Part shown: one piece after another, positions 1 to 5,410 of the stretch
Layout: every line of letters begins with the position of its first letter
Position numbering within the stretch: the first letter of the stretch is position 1
Origin: DTFZ01 sp050260375
Lineage (GTDB): Bacteria > Bacillota > Clostridia > Christensenellales > SZUA-584
Direction: 5' to 3'
DNA: 5,448 nucleotides
Assembly (NCBI GenBank): GCA_050260375.1
Contig: JBLNCA010000001.1
Span: forward strand, 1-5,448
Notes under the pieces: model-generated
The model's database searches: none
The model's input: the letters and a program-made list of their open reading frames with translations, nothing else
What the model was told of the DNA's origin: nothing
Position numbers and translations under genes: made by a program

Positions 1-114
1 GGCTTCCTTCAGATTCCACCTCACGATGGACACCCTTGCCTTTGGCTAACGGTTGGTGCTATCAACCCCCGTAACGGACTTTCACCGTCAAGGTCGCGCG
101 CATGCCGCGCGCAC
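1..114 (-). mobile_element. Group IIC intron, 5' end (partial, continues beyond window)
   Basis: Read on the minus strand, the segment starts with GTGCG, the group II intron 5' splice-site consensus (GUGYG). It continues through a GC-rich first stem, a GTGAAAGTCCG block, GTTAGCC, GGCAAGGGTGTCC and finally GAGGTGGAATCTGAAGGAAG. The order and wording match my memory of domain I in bacterial class C introns such as the Oceanobacillus iheyensis one. Only about 114 nt are present; the rest of the ribozyme and any maturase/reverse transcriptase ORF lie left of the window. The 5' exon/intron junction is between 115 and 114, three bases after the T-tract of the terminator at 118-151. Class C introns are known to insert just downstream of terminator hairpins, so placement and sequence support each other. 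Confidence 0.88.
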
Positions 115-275
115 ATGAAAAGAGGCCGTCCGTTTCCGGACAGCCTCTTTTGATATACAAGCTTTCCGAAAAAGTCCTTATGCGCTACTACTTCCTTTTC
201 AGGCGTCGCCTGCATCCCGATAAATATAGCGGCAATGGCAATGACGCCCGTCAATAATAAACACGCTTTTCTCAC
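21..275 (-). pseudogene. Truncated tandem copy of the adjacent lipoprotein gene
   Basis: This frame opens with GTG (273-275) after an excellent AGGAGG at 283-288, spaced 7 nt. Its first ~36 residues align with the 527-residue lipoprotein downstream in the window: both begin with basic residues and a hydrophobic helix, followed by QATPEKEVVAHKDF here versus QPTPEKAAVVGKDL there. Homology stops at about 172, after the AAGGACTT shared by both genes. The frame then runs through the terminator hairpin and into the intron, stopping at 21-23, so residues beyond ~42 are not original coding sequence. The lipobox Cys has become Met (GMQATPEK versus ACQPTPEK), so lipidation is lost. Promoter, RBS and start remain intact, and a short peptide with one hydrophobic segment could still be made. 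The best reading is a decayed duplicate that lost its body by deletion; a repurposed micro-protein is the alternative. Confidence 0.8.
118..151 (-). terminator. Rho-independent terminator, GAAA tetraloop
   Basis: On the minus strand the transcript folds into a GAGGCUGUCCG / CGGACGGCCUC stem closed by a GAAA tetraloop, flanked by AAAA upstream and UUUU downstream. The one imperfect pair is a U-G wobble in the minus-strand RNA but a C-A mismatch in the plus-strand RNA, so the minus strand is the intended orientation. No terminator is visible between the lipoprotein stop (362) and this hairpin. It therefore probably ends the lipoprotein transcript as well as that of the truncated copy. The group IIC intron begins three bases downstream. 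Confidence 0.93.
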
Positions 276-282
276 GAAATCG

Positions 283-288
283 CCTCCT
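283..288 (-). promoter_or_regulatory. Ribosome binding site of the truncated copy (supports GTG start)
   Basis: A perfect AGGAGG (CCTCCT on the plus strand) sits 7 nt before the GTG at 273-275. It fixes the start of the remnant. It is stronger than the GGGAAGGCGG of the intact lipoprotein gene, so translation initiation has not decayed along with the body of the gene. Confidence 0.75.
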
Positions 289-303
289 CATACTGCTGCT
301 TCC

Positions 304-357
304 AGTCTAGCCAATGGCAATAAACAAGTATTCAACAGTTTGTAATCATGTTGTAAA
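304..357 (-). promoter_or_regulatory. Promoter with 11-bp-phased operator (copy 1), before the truncated lipoprotein copy
   Basis: The operator on the plus strand is TGTAAT-CATGT-TGTAAA (341-357), with a third element TATTCA at 329-334, all in 11-bp register. It matches the WalR/YycF consensus as I remember it (TGTWAH-N5-TGTWAH). A -10-like TAGACT lies at 304-309, 31 nt from the operator. The hexamer at the -35 position (AATACT, 17-bp spacer) is poor, implying activator dependence. The inferred start of transcription is near 297, about 22 nt before the GTG. The block lies only 4 bp after the stop codon of the intact lipoprotein gene. Confidence 0.7.
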
Positions 358-361
358 AACG

Positions 362-1945
362 TCAGTACCCAAGGCTCCTGTCTATCACGGTGCCGTCTAT
401 CGCGTTGATGGTAAGCAGGCTAAGCCCGGTATCGCTTACCGTATGCTGCTTGCTTTGGCCGCCTTCCTGATAATGCGTGGTTACAGTGCCGAAGAAATCC
501 CACACGGGTATGAGCAATCCCGACTTTAAATCGTTCTGCGCGGTTATGCGCGCAAGCCCCAGCCTTACCTCATTTATGTTGATTTCCCCGTCGTATTCCT
601 TATAGTATGAATTGCCGACTATTATCATCTTCTCGAACACGTTTTTTATGTTGTCAAAGGGCAGCATCGCCGCGCTTTCCGTAACGGTTTCCTTAAGGCG
701 GTACGGAGCTTCCCATTTCATACCCACAATGCCGCTGTCGTTAATTATCAGCGTCATTGCTTCGTAAGCCCAGTTCCATATAAATCCTTCTTCGCTCGCC
801 GCGGCAGTCTCTATGTTCGTATATGTAACGGGAACGCCGCTTACCTGCCGCACATACTGCAGGCGGTACGCCTTCAAAAGGTTGCCCGTCCTCACCTCGT
901 CTCCGTAATACGAAAATGAACCGCCCACTACGGGTTCGTTGCACTCGCATGTTAGATAATCTATGCCCATCTGCGCCAAAAACCGCTCCGCCGTCTGCTG
1001 CGCTTCTTCGGGTGTTATTTTAAGGTCCATCCTTTTCAGCTCTTCGTGCTCTACCGGGCTCGCAAACTCGTTCCGCATGTCTTCCCATTCGTGCTCGGAA
1101 AAATACAACCCGAAGTCCGCGTCGAAATCGCCGCGGTTTATATATTCTATCGTATATATATTGGTAACTTCATTGTTTGCCGCTACTATAGAACGCATGC
1201 CGCCCTGCGGGCAAAGCTGCCCTGCTCGCGCGTGCTCAATGAGCTTGCCCTCATATTGCTTGCGCTCGTCGCCCGTCAGGCCTTCGGCGGGGTTGAGCGC
1301 GGCAAACTTTCCCGATACTTCCACGAGCTTCTTCTCGTCGGGCGCGGTCTTCGCCAGCTCTTTTAGCGAATATATCGCTTCGTTCACCATATCCAGGCTG
1401 TTGCCTGAGGCAGACATTGAAACGTTCTCGGCCGACTGCTGCGGCTCGTCGGGCGCGATTGCGGCTTCCGGATCTCGGGCGTCGGGAAGCGACGGCTTTA
1501 AGCCCTGCCCCTCAAGCTCCACCTTTCTCGCGGCGAGCTTCATAAGCATGTCCGATATCTCCGTCTTTGTCATTTCTGACAACGGGTATGGATCGTAAAG
1601 CTTGCCGTCCTCAAACAGCAGCTCTATAAGCTTATCCACCGTCTGCTGGTCGAACGGCCGCGACTCCACGCACACGACGGGTATGCTGTCCGCCTGCGGC
1701 AAAACAATGTCCGCGTCTACCGTTACCTTAAGCTTTCCGGTCGCGTCCTCTATATACGATTCGTACCGCTCCGGCACGCCGAGCCGCGTTTTAAGGTCTC
1801 CAGCCGTGTTCTGTCCGGACGTCGCCGCCTTTATCATCTGCTCTAAGTCCTTGCCCACTACCGCCGCTTTTTCCGGCGTCGGCTGGCAGGCCGAAACAAG
1901 CAGCGCGGCAATTGCAGCAATAAGAAATAAACTGAACTTTTTCAT
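362..1945 (-). CDS. Lipoprotein of uncharacterised DUF6034-like type, 527 aa
   Basis: A surface-anchored lipoprotein of unknown function. The first 20 residues are a lipoprotein signal peptide: MKK, a hydrophobic core, then VSAC with Cys20 as the lipidation site. A Pro/Ala/Glu-rich low-complexity stretch follows around 150-180, and the C-terminal half is globular. The C-terminus carries a GLLIPVWDFFG block (476-486) and ends INAIDGTVIDRSLGY, which resembles a closing PepSY/YycI-like strand pair. From memory this resembles Firmicutes lipoproteins annotated DUF6034, which have no assigned biochemical role. The ATG at 1943-1945 is preceded by GGGAAGGCGG (1955-1964) at 9 nt. It has its own promoter (1972-2026) with the operator shared with the response regulator operon, and a truncated tandem duplicate follows. 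No catalytic motif is recognisable. A sensory or modulatory envelope role is inferred only from context. Confidence 0.88.
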   Translation of the reverse strand: MKKFSLFLIAAIAALLVSACQPTPEKAAVVGKDLEQMIKAATSGQNTAGDLKTRLGVPERYESYIEDATGKLKVTVDADIVLPQADSIPVVCVESRPFDQQTVDKLIELLFEDGKLYDPYPLSEMTKTEISDMLMKLAARKVELEGQGLKPSLPDARDPEAAIAPDEPQQSAENVSMSASGNSLDMVNEAIYSLKELAKTAPDEKKLVEVSGKFAALNPAEGLTGDERKQYEGKLIEHARAGQLCPQGGMRSIVAANNEVTNIYTIEYINRGDFDADFGLYFSEHEWEDMRNEFASPVEHEELKRMDLKITPEEAQQTAERFLAQMGIDYLTCECNEPVVGGSFSYYGDEVRTGNLLKAYRLQYVRQVSGVPVTYTNIETAAASEEGFIWNWAYEAMTLIINDSGIVGMKWEAPYRLKETVTESAAMLPFDNIKNVFEKMIIVGNSYYKEYDGEININEVRLGLARITAQNDLKSGLLIPVWDFFGTVTTHYQEGGQSKQHTVSDTGLSLLTINAIDGTVIDRSLGY

Positions 1946-1971
1946 AGCCTGTTACCGCCTTCCCTGCTGCC

Positions 1972-2026
1972 AGTCTAGACCGCAAAAATGCAACAAGTAT
2001 TCATCGGCCTGTAAGCGTATTGTAAA
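1972..2026 (-). promoter_or_regulatory. Promoter with 11-bp-phased operator (copy 2), before the intact lipoprotein gene
   Basis: On the plus strand TGTAAG-CGTAT-TGTAAA (2010-2026) forms the paired direct repeat, with TATTCA at 1998-2003 one 11-bp turn closer to the gene. One position deviates from the WalR-type consensus (G for H). A -10-like TAGACT at 1972-1977 lies 32 nt from the operator, and no good -35 is present. The predicted leader is only ~20 nt, placing the RBS almost at the 5' end. CAGTCTAG around the -10 and ACAAGTATTCA are identical to copy 1, showing common descent of the two promoters. Confidence 0.72.
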
Positions 2027-2062
2027 ATGATGCCTGCATATGCGGCTTATAAAGCAATATCA

Positions 2063-2668
2063 TTACAGCAGCGCGCGCAGCCCTTCAAAAGACTTAACCT
2101 GCAGCCCTTTGTATGCAGCATTATCCCTGTTGAACAGTATCGAAGCTATGCCGAGCTCGGCGGCAGCGTCGACGCGCTCGGGAGAATCGTCTATGAACAC
2201 ACATTCGGAGGGCTTTGCGCCCATAGCATGAAGCGCGTAATCGTATATCTTGGGGTCAGGCTTTCTTAAACCAAGGTCGCCGCTTATGAACGCATAGTCT
2301 ATATAGTCGTCTATACGGTGGCGTTTGCGCAAATACCGGCTCCATTCGGAGACGTCGTTGGAAAGCAGCGCCAGCCTGTATTTTTGCTTTAAAGCCTTTG
2401 CGCATACTATAAACCCCGGGTCCAGCGTAAGGCGCGTGTCGAGATAAGTTTTTTCGACGGCCTCCGTTTCGTCCGCGGAAAAGCCGCACCCTGCCCAGAA
2501 TTCGCCCGCGGATATTCTGCCAAGGCTCGCCTCGAGGTAGAGCCGCTTTATCGTATCCTTTTGCGCCTGCGGTTTGATTTCGAGTATGTACGGTACAAGC
2601 AGGTCGTTCGTGTCGTCCCCCACGGTAAATATGACGCCCATCACATCGAAGATAATAAACTCTTTCAT
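2063..2668 (-). CDS. HAD-superfamily hydrolase, 201 aa, atypical motif I
   Basis: Probably a cytoplasmic HAD hydrolase (phosphatase-type, substrate unknown). Motif I is FDVMGVIF with the nucleophile Asp8; the usual second Asp (position 10) is Met. Motif II is LLSND with Ser103, motif III is GLRKPDP with Lys136, and motif IV is VFIDDSPERV with Asp160-Asp161. Residues ~15-90 are a helical C1-type cap. Length and the GLRKPDPKIY signature fit the subfamily around YihX-like phosphatases and haloacid dehalogenase relatives. The ATG at 2666-2668 follows AAGGAG (2677-2682) at 8 nt. It lies 64 nt after the small membrane protein gene with no obvious terminator or promoter between, so it is likely the last gene of the two-component operon. 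Loss of the general acid/base Asp may mean altered chemistry or substrate. HAD members with Gly, Asn or Tyr at this site are known, so inactivity should not be assumed. Confidence 0.93.
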   Translation of the reverse strand: MKEFIIFDVMGVIFTVGDDTNDLLVPYILEIKPQAQKDTIKRLYLEASLGRISAGEFWAGCGFSADETEAVEKTYLDTRLTLDPGFIVCAKALKQKYRLALLSNDVSEWSRYLRKRHRIDDYIDYAFISGDLGLRKPDPKIYDYALHAMGAKPSECVFIDDSPERVDAAAELGIASILFNRDNAAYKGLQVKSFEGLRALL

Positions 2669-2732
2669 ATATGATACTCCTTAAATTAGTTCCGTATGAT
2701 TCCCTTTACCCGCAGGCTCGCCATGGAGGTTA

Positions 2733-2873
2733 TCAACCGTCATCCGCAACCGTCACTATTTTGCCTTTGGTCTCGTTCATTGCGTCCATCGCTATTTTGG
2801 GCACGGCGAACAGCGAAAAGAGCAGCAGCACAGCCAGCACAACAAACAGCAGCGCCCATTTATTAATCTTCAT
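2733..2873 (-). CDS. Small single-pass membrane protein, 46 aa
   Basis: The protein starts MKINKW and has a strongly hydrophobic segment at ~7-25, followed by a polar tail ending TVADDG. It is likely an inner-membrane micro-protein with a short external C-terminal tail (Lys-rich N-terminus inside). The ATG at 2871-2873 lies inside the last codons of the histidine kinase gene, an 11-nt overlap implying translational coupling, with AAAGGTGGTG (2884-2893) 10 nt upstream. An in-frame start further upstream (2924) would give 63 aa but adds charged residues encoded under the conserved kinase C-terminus and has no better RBS, so I reject it. No family is recognised. Position in a sensor-kinase operon suggests, by inference only, modulation of the kinase, as is known for several small membrane regulators. 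Confidence 0.68.
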   Translation of the reverse strand: MKINKWALLFVVLAVLLLFSLFAVPKIAMDAMNETKGKIVTVADDG

Positions 2874-4248
2874 AATGCTCAAACACCACCTTTGCTTTGG
2901 TTCCCCTGCCGATTTCGCTTTCAAACTCGAGCCTCGCGCCGTGCAGCCGAGCTATCTCGTCCGCTATCGCAAGGCCAAGGCCCGTGCCTCCCGCTTTGCG
3001 GCTGCGGGATTTATCCACCATATAAAACGGCTGCGTTATCTTCGATATCTCGTCCGGCGGTATGCCCTTTCCATGGTCCGTTACGCATATCTCTCCGCCC
3101 CTAACGCAAAGCTCTATAGTATCGCCCGACCGGGAGGCCTTGCCAGCGTTGTCGATGAGGTTTAAAAGCAGGCTCGATAGAAGGTCTTTATCCATAACGA
3201 GCTTATCCATGCTGTTTGTAACTTTAAGCTTCAATCCCCGCTGCTTTAGCTGTTCCGCGCACGACGCTTCCACGCTTTTAAGCAGTTCGCTTACGCTGCC
3301 CGGCTCAAGCCGTATGCTGTCGTTCTGGTGCAGCACAATAAGCTGCATAAGCTTCTGCGACAGGCGTTCGACCCGCAGGCACTCGGCGTCTATCCGCATC
3401 AGCGCATCCGAGCGCTCGTCGTCGTCCATCTTTGTGCGCAGCAGCGTCTGCGCGTTGCCGGATATAGACGTCATAGGCGTCTTAAGCTCGTGCGTAAGCG
3501 CCGACATGAACATCTCGCGCCTGTCCGCCTCGTTTTTTAGCTCGTTTACGCGGCTTTCCACCGCCTCCGCCATGCTGTTGAAGTGCGCCGCCAGCTCGCC
3601 CACCTCGTCGTTTTCCGCTATCTCTATGCGCTTGTCGTATATGCCCGCCGCTATCAGGCCGGCGTTGCGCTTGAGCGCGGCTATAGGCCTCAGCACGAGC
3701 CGCACCGAAACTACTATTATTACTCCGGCGCAAATGATAACAGCGAAGTTGATTAGCGCGAACTGATAGGAGAGCGCTTCAACTCCCGCGTAAACGGCGC
3801 TTAAATCCTTGATTGTATATAGCTTGTATGGCGTATAGTTGATATTGATGTTGCTTCCGGCAATGATATAAGTCCTGCCGTCAAGGTCCGTTATTATGTA
3901 CTGCTGGCTTTCCCCCTGCACAGGCAGGTATTCCGCGGGGTCTATACGCGTGGTGTTGTATATAAAATCGCCGCCCGACACGAGTATTGTGTTCTCGTCC
4001 GCGAATTTGCCTATTAAGTATCTTGCAAGCGAGCGCTGTGCCGTCGCGCTGTATCCCCCGCCGCCTATGTTGCCGTTCATAGACTCGCTCCACGAGGCCG
4101 CCCTCATTTGCTGGTCAGCCAGCGCGTTGCTTACCGCCAATTCAAGGCTGGTCTGCCCCGAGCGCAGCAGCATTATAAGGCTGCATATGCCGGTAGCGAG
4201 CGTCACCATTATAATCGCAATAAGCGAGATTTTAAGCCACAGCTTCAT
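2863..4248 (-). CDS. Membrane sensor histidine kinase (HAMP-HisKA-HATPase), 461 aa
   Basis: A transmembrane sensor kinase that should phosphorylate the adjacent response regulator. The order is TM1 at ~5-28, an extracytoplasmic domain at ~29-163 with no family I can name, TM2 at ~164-186, a HAMP linker at ~187-238, and HisKA with the phosphoacceptor His253 in SALTHELKTP. The catalytic domain has the N box LLNLIDNAGKA (Asn367), the G1 box DHGKGIP (Asp391), an F-box-like PFYMVDKSRS and the G2 box GGTGLGLAI (420-428). All catalytic motifs are intact. The ATG at 4246-4248 is one nt after the regulator's TGA, with GGAGGAC in the regulator's final codons as the RBS, so translation is coupled. The extracytoplasmic portion is long enough to form a PAS/Cache-like fold, but the ligand is unknown. 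WalK- or PhoR-like kinases usually also carry a cytoplasmic PAS domain, which this protein lacks, so orthology to either is not supported. Confidence 0.96.
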   Translation of the reverse strand: MKLWLKISLIAIIMVTLATGICSLIMLLRSGQTSLELAVSNALADQQMRAASWSESMNGNIGGGGYSATAQRSLARYLIGKFADENTILVSGGDFIYNTTRIDPAEYLPVQGESQQYIITDLDGRTYIIAGSNININYTPYKLYTIKDLSAVYAGVEALSYQFALINFAVIICAGVIIVVSVRLVLRPIAALKRNAGLIAAGIYDKRIEIAENDEVGELAAHFNSMAEAVESRVNELKNEADRREMFMSALTHELKTPMTSISGNAQTLLRTKMDDDERSDALMRIDAECLRVERLSQKLMQLIVLHQNDSIRLEPGSVSELLKSVEASCAEQLKQRGLKLKVTNSMDKLVMDKDLLSSLLLNLIDNAGKASRSGDTIELCVRGGEICVTDHGKGIPPDEISKITQPFYMVDKSRSRKAGGTGLGLAIADEIARLHGARLEFESEIGRGTKAKVVFEHYED

Positions 4249-4249
4249 G

Positions 4250-4912
4250 TCAGTCCTCCAGACGGTAGCCCATCTTGGAGATCGTCTTTATGTTGTCCCA
4301 AAGCCCCAGCTTCTTTCTTAATTGCCCAATATGCACGTCCACAGTGCGCGTCTCGCCCGCAAAGTCCACGCCCCACACGCCGCTCAGCAGCCGCTCGCGC
4401 GAGAGCGCTATGTTCTTATTCTTCGCCAGCATTACCAGCAGGTCGAATTCCATAGGCTTTAAGCTTATCTCCTCGCCGTTCCTGCGCACCGAGCGCTCTA
4501 ATAGGTTAATCTCTATGTCCGCGGCGCTTAATACCTGCTTCATCCTGCCCGTGCGCTCGAGCACCTTCTCTATCCGCACGAGCAATTCCAATACCTCAAA
4601 CGGCTTTACGATATAATCCTCCGCCCCGTCTTTGAGCCCTTGCACCTTCGAGCTTACGTCGGCTTTGGCGGTCAGGTATATCACGGGGATGTCGTAATGC
4701 TTCATATATGTCATCAGCTCGAAGCCGTCTATACCCGGCAGCATCACGTCGAGCAGCGCGAGGTCAAAGTCCGTATCCGAAGCGAGCAGCTTTGCCGCCT
4801 CCGCGCCGTCGTAGCACGCTGCCACCGCATAGCCCGCCGCCGTAAGGTTCTTCCTTATCACCTTGGATATAGGCTCGTCGTCCTCAACGACGAGTATCCT
4901 GTTTCTTGCCAT
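4250..4912 (-). CDS. OmpR/PhoB-family response regulator, 220 aa
   Basis: A DNA-binding transcription factor activated by phosphorylation from the adjacent kinase. The receiver domain (~4-118) has the acidic pair Asp11-Asp12, phosphoacceptor Asp55 in LALLDVMLPG, the switch Thr81 in YLTAK and Lys103 in IVKPF. The C-terminal winged helix (~127-220) has the usual LKPMEFDLL and a recognition helix in RTVDVHIGQLRKKL (189-201), then the wing SKMGYRLED. Length is standard for the family. The ATG at 4910-4912 follows GGAGGTG (4918-4924). The recognition helix wording RTVDVxxxxLRxK is shared with WalR and PhoP regulators, whose direct-repeat sites resemble those found at three promoters here, including its own. 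Autoregulation is therefore likely. A specific orthology (walR, phoP) is not assigned because the overall operon differs. Confidence 0.97.
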   Translation of the reverse strand: MARNRILVVEDDEPISKVIRKNLTAAGYAVAACYDGAEAAKLLASDTDFDLALLDVMLPGIDGFELMTYMKHYDIPVIYLTAKADVSSKVQGLKDGAEDYIVKPFEVLELLVRIEKVLERTGRMKQVLSAADIEINLLERSVRRNGEEISLKPMEFDLLVMLAKNKNIALSRERLLSGVWGVDFAGETRTVDVHIGQLRKKLGLWDNIKTISKMGYRLED

Positions 4913-4935
4913 AACAGCACCTCCGCATATATATT

Positions 4936-4990
4936 ATTTTACCATATATTCCGTAAACAGATATTCAATATTTTGTAAACGGATTGTAAT
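4936..4990 (-). promoter_or_regulatory. Promoter with 11-bp-phased operator (copy 3), before the two-component operon
   Basis: On the plus strand TGTAAA-CGGAT-TGTAAT (4974-4990) is an exact match to the remembered WalR-type consensus TGTWAH-N5-TGTWAH. TATTCA at 4962-4967 adds a third 11-bp-phased element, and a weaker TTACGG-like fourth (minus strand) lies a turn nearer the gene. The -10 is TAAAAT (4936-4941) in an extended form TGGTAAAAT, 32 nt from the operator. The -35 position is poor. Predicted transcription starts near 4929, giving a leader of ~17 nt before the response regulator ATG. The match of sequence and spacing with copies 1 and 2 implies one regulator acts on all three. Confidence 0.75.
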
Positions 4991-4991
4991 T

Positions 4992-5008
4992 ACAGGAAGA
5001 AATCCTGT
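4992..5008. repeat. Short perfect hairpin next to the operator
   Basis: ACAGGA-AGAAA-TCCTGT has 6-bp perfect arms and a 5-nt loop. It directly abuts the distal side of the operator, and the palindrome TGTAATTACA (4985-4994) overlaps both. With no T-run it is not a convincing terminator. It may be part of an extended operator or simply incidental. Confidence 0.4.
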
Positions 5009-5028
5009 CGTGAGCAAAAAGTATATGC

Positions 5029-5262
5029 TGTCATTGCTATGAATAACGATACTTTTTTGAGAACAACCCCCGCCGTGTGCCCCTTAAAGGTATGCCTGCA
5101 CTCCGAAGAGGTGTCGTTCCGGCTATTTATATTGTATTTGTTTATTGTAGTGCGTATAGCGCACGATGATTCAAAAGGAGCGAAGCGACTGACTACGCAG
5201 TGGACGAGAACCTTATGGAAATAAGCTTATTTTAAGATTCCTCACATACGTTCGGAATGACA
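5029..5262. repeat. Possible MITE-like or interspersed repeat remnant
   Basis: The left edge TGTCATTGC and right edge GGAATGACA are inverted (7 bp perfect, TGTCATT/AATGACA). Inside are GGAGCGAAGCGAC (5177-5189) and AGATTCCTCACATACGTTC (5235-5253), close in wording to widespread GTCATTCnGAGCGnAGCGAAGAATCT-type intergenic repeats. A perfect 14-bp palindrome AAATAAGCTTATTT lies at 5219-5232 and a GTGCG-TATAG-CGCAC dyad at 5150-5164. No target-site duplication is evident, so boundaries are tentative. Confidence 0.35.
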
Positions 5263-5331
5263 TATGAGGGGGTTGTTTAACACTCTGAGTCTTATGCATT
5301 GCAAAAGCTAAGTTACCGATTAAGTCTCTTT

Positions 5332-5346
5332 TGTCATTGCTATGAA
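5332..5346 (+). repeat. 15-bp direct repeat of 5029-5043
   Basis: TGTCATTGCTATGAA occurs identically at 5029-5043 and 5332-5346, 303 bp apart. A 15-bp exact match in so short a region is unlikely by chance. It may mark the ends of two copies of the same interspersed element, the second running towards the window edge. Confidence 0.6.
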
Positions 5347-5379
5347 AACAGAGGAGAAAAAAGTGTACAAAAAAGAAGG

Positions 5380-5409
5380 TTGTAAACACAACCCGTAAAG
5401 TAGTATGAT
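5380..5409 (+). promoter_or_regulatory. Possible plus-strand promoter
   Basis: TTGTAA (5380-5385) and TATGAT (5404-5409) are spaced 18 bp, giving 4/6 and 5/6 matches to sigma-70 hexamers. Transcription would start near 5416 and leave the window. The -35 sits inside the hairpin GGTTGT-AAAC-ACAACC (5378-5393). This is a prediction from hexamers alone. Confidence 0.3.
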
Positions 5410-5410
5410 C

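Larger units (their letters stand above)
172..357 (-). repeat. Diverged tandem duplication, copy 1 (partner at 1845-2026)
   Basis: This segment (promoter, leader and first ~36 codons) is a diverged direct repeat of 1845-2026. Anchors shared in the same order are the phased TGTAA operator, ACAAGTATTCA, CAGTCTAG, the GGAGG/GGAAGG region, the signal-peptide coding region, ACGCC(T/G)GAAAA and AAGGACTT. The lengths are nearly equal (186 versus 182 nt). The duplicated unit therefore was promoter plus gene, and the copy nearest the intron later lost most of its coding part. Confidence 0.75.

Noticed and set aside
963..1598. Long plus-strand open frame (211 aa) opposite the lipoprotein gene
   Set aside because: Ser/Cys/Ala-rich composition typical of an antisense shadow, no RBS and no recognisable motif; the minus-strand frame has a signal peptide and lipobox.
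2027..2062. Possible terminator after the HAD gene
   Set aside because: Only weak 4-bp stems (GCTT/AAGC, GCATATGC) with no T-run, so read-through into the lipoprotein gene cannot be excluded.
3062..3766. Plus-strand open frame (234 aa) opposite the kinase gene
   Set aside because: It is the reverse complement of well-conserved kinase motifs (H, N and G boxes) and is very Ser-rich, so it is a shadow.
4250..4912. Assignment of the regulator and kinase as WalRK or PhoPR
   Set aside because: The operator resembles WalR/PhoP sites, but the kinase lacks the cytoplasmic PAS domain usual for both and the operon lacks the walH/walI/walJ neighbours; only family level is safe.
5039..5224. Plus-strand open frame (61 aa) in the gene-free stretch
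   Set aside because: No RBS, it begins within the repeated TGTCATTGCTATGAA motif and spans repeat-like DNA; no protein-like features.
5363..5398. 11-codon GTG frame after GAGGAG, possible leader peptide
   Set aside because: The RBS and start are plausible, but so short a frame is expected by chance. It lies upstream of the promoter-like hexamers and has no run of a single amino acid that would suggest attenuation.
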